Shown: piece by piece, positions 4,692-11,660 of the stretch
Numbering within the stretch: position 1 is the first letter of the stretch
Layout of the letters: every line of letters starts with the position of its first letter
From: Methanobacteriota archaeon
Lineage (GTDB): Archaea; Nanobdellota; Nanobdellia; Woesearchaeales; SM23-78
Length of the DNA stretch: 21,169 nt
Direction of reading: 5' to 3'
Assembly (NCBI GenBank): GCA_030637925.1
Contig: DAOWFR010000059.1
Location: forward strand, 1 to 21,169
The notes under the pieces: generated by a model
What the model was told of the DNA's origin: nothing
Databases searched by the model: none
What the model saw: the letters and a program-made list of their open reading frames with translations, nothing else
Translations under genes and position numbers: made by a program

Positions 4692-7074
4692 AATTCCTCA
4701 AATAGAAATAATCTGTTTCTATATAGGTCCCCCCTCTGAAATCTGTTAAATTAAAACAAGTTCCTTTTACAAAACCAAGATTTTTGGATATGAATTTTCT
4801 TGAATTAAGATTCTTAAAAATCCAGAACCTTATTTCCTCACGGTCAAGCTCATCAATTTTTTTCTTTCTATAAATCCTAATAGTCTCCAAATATCTACCA
4901 GTAGCAATGTTATCAGTAGGATTATTTTCTTTGTGTCCTAAATAATATTTAGCAATAAATGAAGGCTGAAATCTGGACTTATAATATTGAATCATTTTCT
5001 GAGCCATCTTATCGTATATTATTATTTTTTCTTTTAAGTAGTCTATGTATCGTGAATCTAGTTTAGAGGTATTTATAATAAGAGGTCTGTAACTAGGATT
5101 AGTTACTTCCTTACCTTCATAGATATTAATAACATCTTCTAATAAGTTTATTCTATGGACAAATCCTAATGTTAATCCTGCATGAAATTGGCTTATGGGA
5201 TCGCTAGCTCCTGTTTCTGGGTTAATAAGATGTTTTATCTTTGTATCAGCATCATTTATTGTGATACTTAGATAATCTTTAACAGTTCTTATTCTTTGTT
5301 CATACTCTTCGTCATACTCTTTAATAATAAAATCATTATGTTTTTTAATAACTTCTTTTTCAAGGTCAAGCAGTCTGAATCCATCGCATAGCATTGAAGC
5401 AATTCTGAAATCTTTCTGAGCGTCAACCTTGTACTTATTGTTCGGAGTATTAGAATCTATTCGATTTATGAACTTTGTGTGTGGGTTATATCTTTTTTCT
5501 ATAACTATTTTTAACGCTTTAGCATATTCTGAAATTATCTTATCAACTTCCTTTTTATTCTTATTAAATTCATCAAAGTGATTATTTTTTAGTTGTGTAA
5601 GAACTATTTCTGCAGGATAGTGGAATCTGTCCATTACAAGGTTTATATCATCATTTTTTACGAAATACAATTTGTCAGAATAATAAAAAAAGGAATCAAG
5701 GAACTCTTGGCTTTTATTTTTAAAATGCTCCTTTCCTGTTTTTTCATATCTTTTATTGAATTCGTCAAAAGCATAATAAAATAAAGGTATGATGAATCCT
5801 GCTGTTGAACCTTCACCTGTGAGCCAAAAGTATTCCCTCTTCCTTCCAGGAGAGTAAGATCCAAATGGGTAAATTCGTGGATGTTCTTCATTTAACTGCG
5901 CATTTTTAACTACAACTAACTTATGGTCATACATCCACTCAAATCTATCGTATACTTTATCATTTAATTCTTCTAGTAATGGATTTATCTTTTCCAAACT
6001 ATTAATTTCAGGCTTCTGTATCTTATCAAGTGTTGAGTACAATGATTTCTCGTAAGCGTTATTTCTTATAACAAAAAATATTGGGGTTCCAATCAAGATG
6101 CTTGTTCCTATAAGTCCTAGAGCTCCTTTTGTTATGAATTGCCTCCTATTAACCTCAAACCTTCTCCTAAAACTTCCCTCAACTCTTACTTTTTCATCTT
6201 TTATAAAAGAATCAAGTGCTGTGTATAATCCTTTTGCATCATATCTCTTTTCAGGTTCCTTTTCAAGAGTTTTTAATATAATATCTTCAAGTTTGTGAGG
6301 GATTCTTCTGTTAATTGTTTTGGGTCCTCTTAATTTTTTTGTGAGGATATTTGATACTTTTGTTAAATCACCTGTTTCATTTACATTACCAAAAGGCAGT
6401 ATTCCTGTAAGCATTTCATAAAGAACTATTCCTGTTGAGAACACATCTGTTTTGCCTGTTATTTCTCCTTGTTGTATCTGTTCTGGCGCCATGTACTGCG
6501 GTGTGCCGGGGGGGTTAAAATCTTGTGTTAATTTGGTATAATCTGGCCTGTCTTTATCCTCTATTATTTTTGCAATGCCAAAATCAGTTATTTTTAAATC
6601 TCTGTTCTCAGATATTATTATGTTGCTTGGCTTTATATCCCTATGAATAACACCTTTGCTATGAGCATAGTCAAGACCCTCAAGAACTTTCCCCATAATA
6701 ATGCATGCTTCTTTAGGCTGAAAAAATGTTTTCTGTTCCTCTATTATTCTATCAAGGGTTTTGCCTTTAACACGTTCCATGGATATGAATAGCTTACCAT
6801 CTGTTTCCCCAGCATCATAAACTGTAACTATATTATCATGGCTAAGTCTTGCTGCTGACTTAGCTTCTCTTTTGAATCTTTCAACGAATTGTTTGTTTAA
6901 AGAACATTTTTTATGAAGAATCTTAAGAGCCACGGTTCTATCTAAGTTCTTATCATCAGCAGAATATACATTTGCCATGCCTCCTTTTCCTATTAATTTA
7001 TCTATTATATACCTTCCTCCTAAAACATAGCCTTTTGGGAGTTCGTCTTCTTTGTTGAGAGTATCATCTATCAT
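4675..7074 (-). CDS. Membrane-anchored Hanks-type Ser/Thr protein kinase with extracellular helical domain
   Basis: 799 residues. Residues 21-290 form a complete, apparently active kinase domain: Gly-rich loop GKGGMANV (29-36), Lys51 in VALK, Glu70, HRDIKPSN (144-151), DFG (164-166), a TPQYMAPE activation segment (191-198), Asp210 and Arg277. It is PknB-like and close to bacterial kinases, so bacterial origin by transfer is plausible. After a basic stretch with RRR (303-305), residues 310-337 read as a twin-arginine-like motif (RRQFITKGALG) leading into one hydrophobic segment. The remaining 460 residues are probably outside the cell. They lack PASTA repeats and are mainly helical; a WLTGEGSTAGF region and a later DAQKDFRIASML region faintly recall (alpha/alpha)6-barrel glycosidases such as GH88 (low confidence). 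GTGAT at 7084-7088 supports ATG 7074. Confidence 0.88.
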   Translation of the reverse strand: MIDDTLNKEDELPKGYVLGGRYIIDKLIGKGGMANVYSADDKNLDRTVALKILHKKCSLNKQFVERFKREAKSAARLSHDNIVTVYDAGETDGKLFISMERVKGKTLDRIIEEQKTFFQPKEACIIMGKVLEGLDYAHSKGVIHRDIKPSNIIISENRDLKITDFGIAKIIEDKDRPDYTKLTQDFNPPGTPQYMAPEQIQQGEITGKTDVFSTGIVLYEMLTGILPFGNVNETGDLTKVSNILTKKLRGPKTINRRIPHKLEDIILKTLEKEPEKRYDAKGLYTALDSFIKDEKVRVEGSFRRRFEVNRRQFITKGALGLIGTSILIGTPIFFVIRNNAYEKSLYSTLDKIQKPEINSLEKINPLLEELNDKVYDRFEWMYDHKLVVVKNAQLNEEHPRIYPFGSYSPGRKREYFWLTGEGSTAGFIIPLFYYAFDEFNKRYEKTGKEHFKNKSQEFLDSFFYYSDKLYFVKNDDINLVMDRFHYPAEIVLTQLKNNHFDEFNKNKKEVDKIISEYAKALKIVIEKRYNPHTKFINRIDSNTPNNKYKVDAQKDFRIASMLCDGFRLLDLEKEVIKKHNDFIIKEYDEEYEQRIRTVKDYLSITINDADTKIKHLINPETGASDPISQFHAGLTLGFVHRINLLEDVINIYEGKEVTNPSYRPLIINTSKLDSRYIDYLKEKIIIYDKMAQKMIQYYKSRFQPSFIAKYYLGHKENNPTDNIATGRYLETIRIYRKKKIDELDREEIRFWIFKNLNSRKFISKNLGFVKGTCFNLTDFRGGTYIETDYFYLRNLREKK

Positions 7075-7130
7075 TGTTATATTATCACTACAGGTTTCCC
7101 ACCCCCTTTTAAAATTCAGAGATTAATCAG

Positions 7131-7140
7131 ATTATAAAAA
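7131..7140 (-). promoter_or_regulatory. TATA box of the Ser/Thr kinase gene (minus strand)
   Basis: On the minus strand TTTTTATAAT lies about 27 bases upstream of a predicted start near 7108. The leader then carries GGGGGTGGG (7098-7106) and the closer GTGAT before ATG 7074. Confidence 0.5.
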
Positions 7141-7214
7141 GCTTGCTGTTAGATAGAGTTCAGTTTAGCTCAATAAAGCTACCTATAACTTCTAATTAAA
7201 TCAAAGTCTAAACA

Positions 7215-7226
7215 AAATATATTAAT
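7215..7226 (+). promoter_or_regulatory. TATA box of the beta-propeller lipoprotein gene
   Basis: AAATATATTAAT, centred about 26 bases before a predicted start near 7247. This leaves a leader of about 25 bases holding AGGTGAT (7261-7267) before ATG 7272. Confidence 0.5.
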
Positions 7227-7271
7227 AAGAGTAGCTTTACAGTTAGTATAAAGCATAAAAAGGTGATAATA

Positions 7272-9383
7272 ATGAGCAAAATTAAGAAGAGTTTCATAGG
7301 AGGATTTTTTGTAGTTGCACTTATTTTATTGTTTTTAGTGGCAGGATGCCAAACTATTCCAGTCACCCCAGTAATAGGAACATACACCCCTATAGAAGTG
7401 TTTGAGCCAGACAAAGAGCTAAGTGCCAGTAATTTCAAGTCAGTAGTAGAGTTCAATGATTTTGTTAAGAGAAATGCTGAGGCTAGAGATTATGAATCTT
7501 ATGGCATGCCTGGAGCAGGAGTCAGAACAATGGATATGATTATGGAAACTGCTGTTGCTCCTCAGGCTGCTGGTGCTGAGAAAGGTGTTGAAGTATCTGA
7601 TTACTCAGAAACCAATATACAAGTAGCAGGTGTTGATGAGGCAGATATTAGAAAGACTGATGGAAATTATATATACCCTATTTCAGGGAAGACAGTTTTC
7701 ATAATCAAGGCTTATCCTGGAGAAGATGCAGAGATAGTTTCAGCTCTTAAGTTTGATAACAAGCCTTTAAGCCTTTTTGTTAATGAAGACTACATGGCTG
7801 TGTTTGGTAATTATCATGACCTTGACTTCTTTAAAGAGATTGATTTTACACCAAGGCAGGGCATGACTTTTTTTAATATATATGATATTAGTGACAGAGA
7901 AGAGCCTGAGCTTGTAAAAGAGTACAAGTTTGAGGGTAATTATTTCCAGGCAAGAATGATAAATGACTATGTTTATTTCATAACAACCACCAGGCCAGAG
8001 TACAGGAAGATTTACCCAACACCTGTTATTATTGAGGATAGTGTGGTGAGGCCAATACCAGTGAGAGACATCTTTTATTATCCTATCCCTTACCAGTCTG
8101 CTCAGTTTGCAAACATACATGCAATTGAGATAACAGACCCTGACGAGGATATTAATTCAAAAACAATAGCTGTTGAAGGAAGCCAGAATATGTATATGTC
8201 ACAGAACAATATTTACATAACCTACACAGAGTACATTAGTGAGTGGGACCTTACAAGAGAAATCACAATTGACTTAATGATGGATGAGTTAACAGAGGCT
8301 GACAAAGAACTTATTGAGAAGATAAAGCAGACAGATAATGATGTGCTTTCTCAGAGAGAAAAAGAGACAAAGATATTCCAGATAATACAAACCTACGTCA
8401 GCTACATGGATGAGAATGAGCAAGAAGAGCTACAGGATAGAATTGAGCAAGAATTAGAAGAGAGGTTAGAAGAATACAAGTACATGGAATTCACTCTTAT
8501 ACATAAGATAAAGGTTGATAAAGATGATATAAGCATAGATGCAAATGGTAAAGTACCAGGTCATATTATTAACCAGTTCTCAATGGATGAGTATGATGAT
8601 GTGTTCAGAATAGCAACAACTATTAGCCAGAGATGGTCAAGGTTTGATAAAAGCAGAACAGAGTCAACAAATAATATATTTACCCTTGACAAAGACCTTG
8701 ATATTATGGATGAACTAATGGACTTAGCAGAAGGAGAACAGATATACTCAACAAGGTTTATGGGTGACAGGCTTTACATGGTGACCTTTAGACAGATAGA
8801 CCCCTTCTTTGTAATAGATTTAAGCAATCCAAGAAACATTAAAGAGCTTGGCAAATTAAAGATACCAGGTTTTTCAAGATATTTACACCCATATGATAAA
8901 GATACAATCATAGGAATAGGAAGAGAAGCCACTACTACTGGAAGAACCCAGGGTTTAAAGATAAGCTTGTTTGATGTGAGTGATGTTGAGAACCCAGAAG
9001 AGATTGCAAAGTTTGTTACAAGCGAGAGATATGCTCAGTCAACAGCAGAGTATGAGCACAAAGCTTTCTTGTTCTCAAAAGAAAAAGAGCTCTTAGTAAT
9101 ACCAGTGTATAGCCAGGAGTACAGATGGGAAGGTGGTGGAGAGAGCTATAACGGAGCCATGGTCTTCAAGATTACAAAGGATGAGATAGAGTTAAGAGGA
9201 ATAATAGACCACTCAATGGCAAAAGGAAAATACTATGGGCCATTAGTTGAGAGAAGCTTGTACATTGAAGAACTGCTCTACACCAAGTCACCAACCTTAC
9301 TAAGAATTAATGAGATAGAAGACTTGGACAAAGTTAAGAACATAGAGCTAGAAGGTGGGGAGAGCCCTTATCCAATATTTTAA
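7272..9383 (+). CDS. Secreted beta-propeller lipoprotein (COG4880 / Beta_propel family)
   Basis: 703 residues from ATG 7272, chosen because AGGTGAT (7261-7267) sits correctly before it; the GTG at 7263 overlaps that site. Residues 1-26 are a signal peptide ending in the lipobox LVAGC with Cys26, so the mature protein is probably lipid-anchored on the outer face of the membrane. Residues around 110-150 carry the family signature TNIQVAGVDEADIRKTDGNY, then IYPISGKTVFIIKAYPG, typical of the archaeal secreted proteins with a beta-propeller distantly related to WD40. Further blades include FFNIYDISDREEPELV and FVIDLSNPRNIKEL. A charged helical insertion rich in Glu, Gln and Arg (about 375-405) interrupts the blades. 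Substrate or partner unknown. It is divergent from the Ser/Thr kinase and followed by a T-rich terminator. Confidence 0.88.
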   Translation: MSKIKKSFIGGFFVVALILLFLVAGCQTIPVTPVIGTYTPIEVFEPDKELSASNFKSVVEFNDFVKRNAEARDYESYGMPGAGVRTMDMIMETAVAPQAAGAEKGVEVSDYSETNIQVAGVDEADIRKTDGNYIYPISGKTVFIIKAYPGEDAEIVSALKFDNKPLSLFVNEDYMAVFGNYHDLDFFKEIDFTPRQGMTFFNIYDISDREEPELVKEYKFEGNYFQARMINDYVYFITTTRPEYRKIYPTPVIIEDSVVRPIPVRDIFYYPIPYQSAQFANIHAIEITDPDEDINSKTIAVEGSQNMYMSQNNIYITYTEYISEWDLTREITIDLMMDELTEADKELIEKIKQTDNDVLSQREKETKIFQIIQTYVSYMDENEQEELQDRIEQELEERLEEYKYMEFTLIHKIKVDKDDISIDANGKVPGHIINQFSMDEYDDVFRIATTISQRWSRFDKSRTESTNNIFTLDKDLDIMDELMDLAEGEQIYSTRFMGDRLYMVTFRQIDPFFVIDLSNPRNIKELGKLKIPGFSRYLHPYDKDTIIGIGREATTTGRTQGLKISLFDVSDVENPEEIAKFVTSERYAQSTAEYEHKAFLFSKEKELLVIPVYSQEYRWEGGGESYNGAMVFKITKDEIELRGIIDHSMAKGKYYGPLVERSLYIEELLYTKSPTLLRINEIEDLDKVKNIELEGGESPYPIF

Positions 9384-9420
9384 AATTTTTTATTTTTTTG
9401 TTATCTTTATTTTTTTCTTT
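9384..9420 (+). terminator. T-rich terminator after the lipoprotein gene
   Basis: Immediately after the stop there are runs of six, seven and seven T within 37 bases, a typical archaeal termination signal. It separates the lipoprotein gene from the TATA box at 9430. Confidence 0.55.
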
Positions 9421-9429
9421 CCACAACTT

Positions 9430-9437
9430 TTATAAAA
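9430..9437 (+). promoter_or_regulatory. TATA box of the 9459 gene
   Basis: TTATAAAA, with its centre about 26 bases before ATG 9459. There is no ribosome binding site, only a T-rich stretch, before the ATG, so the mRNA is probably leaderless. Confidence 0.55.
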
Positions 9438-9458
9438 AACCTTTTTTTCTGTTTTTTC

Positions 9459-9818
9459 ATGACAGACTTAGTTGCTTGCCTTAGCACTGGCAAAGGAACA
9501 TGGGTAAATGTGCTTAAGCTTGTGAATAAAGAAGAGTTTGAAAAAGTTTTCTTAATAGTTAATCAGTGGGCAAAGGATAATCTTAAGCTTGAAAGAAAAA
9601 ACCTAAACCTTATTGTTGTTAATCCAAACGATAAGATACAAGTAACAAGGGATAAAATAATAAATGAACTTAAGAGCAAAATCAAGGATTTTGAAGTGGC
9701 TGTTAATATTGATTCTGGAAGTGGGAAAGAGCACACAGCAATTATCTCAGCCCTTATAAAGCTAGGTTTGGCTTTTAGGTTTGTTGTTGCTGAAGATGAA
9801 GAAATAGTTGAAGCATGA
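9459..9818 (+). CDS. Small Rossmann-like protein, possibly CARF-like
   Basis: 119 residues with alternating strands and helices. The first strand and turn is DLVACLSTGKGTW, then VFLIVNQWAKD, then NLNLIVVNPNDK, then FEVAVNIDSGSGKEHTAI followed by a helix and strand LAFRFVVAED. This order of strands ending with a Gly/Ser turn and a helix resembles CARF and related Rossmann-type ligand-binding folds, in which a GGTK-like turn after the fourth strand contacts a nucleotide. No effector domain is fused and no CRISPR genes are nearby, so a CRISPR link is not supported. The start is fixed by the TATA spacing. It converges on the nitroreductase gene, with one base between the stops. Confidence 0.6.
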   Translation: MTDLVACLSTGKGTWVNVLKLVNKEEFEKVFLIVNQWAKDNLKLERKNLNLIVVNPNDKIQVTRDKIINELKSKIKDFEVAVNIDSGSGKEHTAIISALIKLGLAFRFVVAEDEEIVEA

Positions 9819-9819
9819 A

Positions 9820-10317
9820 TCAGAATTTCTCCCAGTGAATAACATCTTTTAGAGCTCTTTTTCCATGAGGTTTTTCCTCTTTATCATAATAACCTAATGA
9901 TAATATGCTTACAAGTTTATAACCCTTAGGAGCACCAACCAATTCAAGAATTTTATTACAATAATGCTTTTTATCGCCTGCAACCCAGCAACTGCCAATA
10001 CCAAAGCTCTCAGCAGCTAATAGGATGTTCTCTGTTGCAGCAGAACCATCCTCAAGATAATACTTTGTGTCTTTGCAAAGAACTATTACACATGCTCCTG
10101 CATTCTTTATGAACTTTCCATAATCAGTTATAGAAGCAATTTTCTTCAATATTTCCTTATCTGTTACTACAACAAATTCCCAAGGCTGGATATTATTAGC
10201 ACTAGGAGCAAGCCTTGCACAGTCAATTATCTCTTCAAGGATATCTTTACTAATCTCTTTGTCTTGATAAGAACGATAACTTCTTCTTTTCTTTATTGCT
10301 CTTATTACTTCGTTCAT
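9820..10317 (-). CDS. Nitroreductase family FMN-dependent oxidoreductase
   Basis: 165 residues from ATG 10317. The family start is typically MNEVIxAIxxRRSxR, so I prefer this to the TTG at 10326. The FMN-binding pattern is clear: RRSYRSY (11-17), LAPSANNIQPWEF (37-48), a central SAATENILLAAESFGIGSCW (92-111) and a C-terminal LGYYDKEEKPHGKR (141-154). Such proteins use NAD(P)H to reduce nitro compounds, quinones or flavins; the physiological substrate is usually unknown. The length is at the short end for single-domain nitroreductases. It follows the paralogous membrane-protein pair by five bases on the same strand and probably shares its transcript. Confidence 0.9.
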   Translation of the reverse strand: MNEVIRAIKKRRSYRSYQDKEISKDILEEIIDCARLAPSANNIQPWEFVVVTDKEILKKIASITDYGKFIKNAGACVIVLCKDTKYYLEDGSAATENILLAAESFGIGSCWVAGDKKHYCNKILELVGAPKGYKLVSILSLGYYDKEEKPHGKRALKDVIHWEKF

Positions 10318-10322
10318 TTCTC

Positions 10323-10991
10323 TCAACTCATAATCCCAAGCAAATGATACATTGCTCTGTCAGCAACTCTTATCATCTCTTCATAAGTTAAGGCTTCTAA
10401 TATAATACAGTAATCATATGAATAAGCAATATTTTTATCACTAAGAGTAAGCCAGATAACCATGGTCTTATTATTAGAATGCATGCATGTGATTATGGGT
10501 GTGCCTGTTTCTGTAACACTATCCTTGGGTGGCTTGATAAAAGCAGAGCTTGTAGGAACATTCAACAAGTCATATCTGCCACCAGTAATCCTAGAGATTT
10601 CAACTCCTGCAATAACTATCTGGTTATCCTCAGAGTCAGGGTCAAGGGTTATGAAGATGCTTCCATTATTATCTCTTATTTCAAAGAACTTATCTCTTAG
10701 GCCTGGCTCAACAGGAATATCTTCTAATTCTGATGGGTGGTAGTAAAAGGGTATCCAGTAAGGCTGAGCTCCTTTCTGCACCATAGTGTACCAGAAGCCA
10801 TCCTTTTTCTGTATAAACTCAAAATTATTATATTCATATTTCTCAATATTGGCTTTTTTTATATAAGCAGGAATAAAGACCAATCCAAGAAACAATACTA
10901 CTAGTATTACACAGAATATTATGAACTTAGCAGTGCTGCTAAGAGGTTTTTTCTCTTTTTTCCTGGCTTTCTTTTTTTTCTTATCACTCAT
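10323..10991 (-). CDS. Single-pass membrane protein, paralogue B of a tandem pair
   Basis: 222 residues that I do not recognise. A very basic cytoplasmic N-terminus (residues 4-15 mostly Lys and Arg) leads into one membrane helix (about 22-42), and the rest is probably extracellular. It is clearly related to the gene just upstream. Both have a Tyr/Phe-rich region after the helix with a Trp-containing strand (FWYTMVQKGAQPYWIPFYY here). Both have a pair of cysteines exactly 26 apart (Cys169, Cys195), inside TMVIWLTLSD and DYCIILEA. These cysteines probably form a disulfide outside the cell. The ATG overlaps the upstream gene by eight bases, so translation is likely coupled. No function can be assigned. 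Confidence 0.75.
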   Translation of the reverse strand: MSDKKKKKARKKEKKPLSSTAKFIIFCVILVVLFLGLVFIPAYIKKANIEKYEYNNFEFIQKKDGFWYTMVQKGAQPYWIPFYYHPSELEDIPVEPGLRDKFFEIRDNNGSIFITLDPDSEDNQIVIAGVEISRITGGRYDLLNVPTSSAFIKPPKDSVTETGTPIITCMHSNNKTMVIWLTLSDKNIAYSYDYCIILEALTYEEMIRVADRAMYHLLGIMS

Positions 10992-11565
10992 CCTCTATAA
11001 CACCATAATAAGAATAAAGTAACCTATCTCTTAATCTTAAGAACTCTCTGCCCCTTGCATTAAGGTAGATGCAGTTATCAATCTCAACAATGCTAGTATT
11101 GTCAGACATGTTAAAAATTATTACAGGTGTTTTAAGAGTGGCATTAGCACAATTAAGTATTGGCAGGTCATATTCTAATGAACTTGCTAGAACACCATTA
11201 TAAACAACTTTTCCTAAGAGTTGAGATAAATCAAACCTAGTAATCTCTATTACCTGAAGATTAGTCTCCTCCTCAGGGTTAAAAGTTATCATTACAAGAT
11301 AAGCCTCTCTTAGCTTGTTAGTAATAATGCTTGAGAGATTAATATACTCAACTTGTTGAGGTAGGAAGTAAAAAGGCATCTCATTATCATTGATTTTTGT
11401 CCAATAACGATTATCTTGAATAAAGAACTTGAACTTTCCATACTTCATCTCACTTGTCCTGCTGCCAACAATTACTCCAAAACCAGAGGCTACCATGAGA
11501 AAAACAAGTATTGCAGCCATCCAGAACTGCTTTCTCTTATCAATCCTACGCTCGCGTCTGCCCAT
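10984..11565 (-). CDS. Single-pass membrane protein, paralogue A of a tandem pair
   Basis: 193 residues, unrecognised. A basic N-terminus (RRERRIDKRK) precedes one membrane helix (about 14-34) and a probable extracellular domain. It shares the layout and motifs of the downstream 222-residue protein: a YGKFKFFIQDNRYW and MPFYFLPQQVEY region matching the neighbour's Trp/Tyr region, and Cys139 and Cys165 at the same 26-residue distance, with TPVIIFNMSD and DNCIYLNA around them. The pair probably arose by tandem duplication and may work together as a heteromeric surface complex. The start lies about 26 bases after a TATA box (11587-11595), so the transcript is probably leaderless. It is divergent from alaS. 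Confidence 0.75.
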   Translation of the reverse strand: MGRRERRIDKRKQFWMAAILVFLMVASGFGVIVGSRTSEMKYGKFKFFIQDNRYWTKINDNEMPFYFLPQQVEYINLSSIITNKLREAYLVMITFNPEEETNLQVIEITRFDLSQLLGKVVYNGVLASSLEYDLPILNCANATLKTPVIIFNMSDNTSIVEIDNCIYLNARGREFLRLRDRLLYSYYGVIEDE

Positions 11566-11586
11566 GGGAGCAAGGATAAGGTGGGT

Positions 11587-11595
11587 ATTTAAAAA
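11587..11595 (-). promoter_or_regulatory. TATA box of the membrane-protein operon (minus strand)
   Basis: On the minus strand TTTTTAAAT lies with its centre about 26 bases before ATG 11565, consistent with a leaderless first gene. Confidence 0.5.
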
Positions 11596-11626
11596 AGTTG
11601 CTGTGATAATGTGGGAAATACAAAAA

Positions 11627-11635
11627 CTTTTAATA
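11627..11635 (+). promoter_or_regulatory. TATA-like element of alaS
   Basis: CTTTTAATA lies about 30 bases before ATG 11661, after a purine-rich stretch that could be a BRE. No ribosome binding site is present before alaS. Confidence 0.45.
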
Positions 11636-11660
11636 CCTCTATTCCACCCTATAACTTATT

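Noticed and set aside
7174..7239. Nine-base inverted repeat TAAAGCTAC / GTAGCTTTA with a 48-base spacer
   Set aside because: The arms are far apart in AT-rich DNA and the second arm lies within the predicted start region; chance is a reasonable explanation.
7263..7271. GTG start of the lipoprotein gene at 7263
   Set aside because: It overlaps the AGGTGAT ribosome binding site, which is properly spaced to ATG 7272.
7767..8120. 117-residue minus-strand frame inside the beta-propeller gene
   Set aside because: It lies fully within a clear family member on the other strand, without promoter or ribosome binding site.
9459..9818. CRISPR-associated role for the Rossmann-like protein
   Set aside because: No repeats with regular spacers and no cas gene are visible anywhere in the window.
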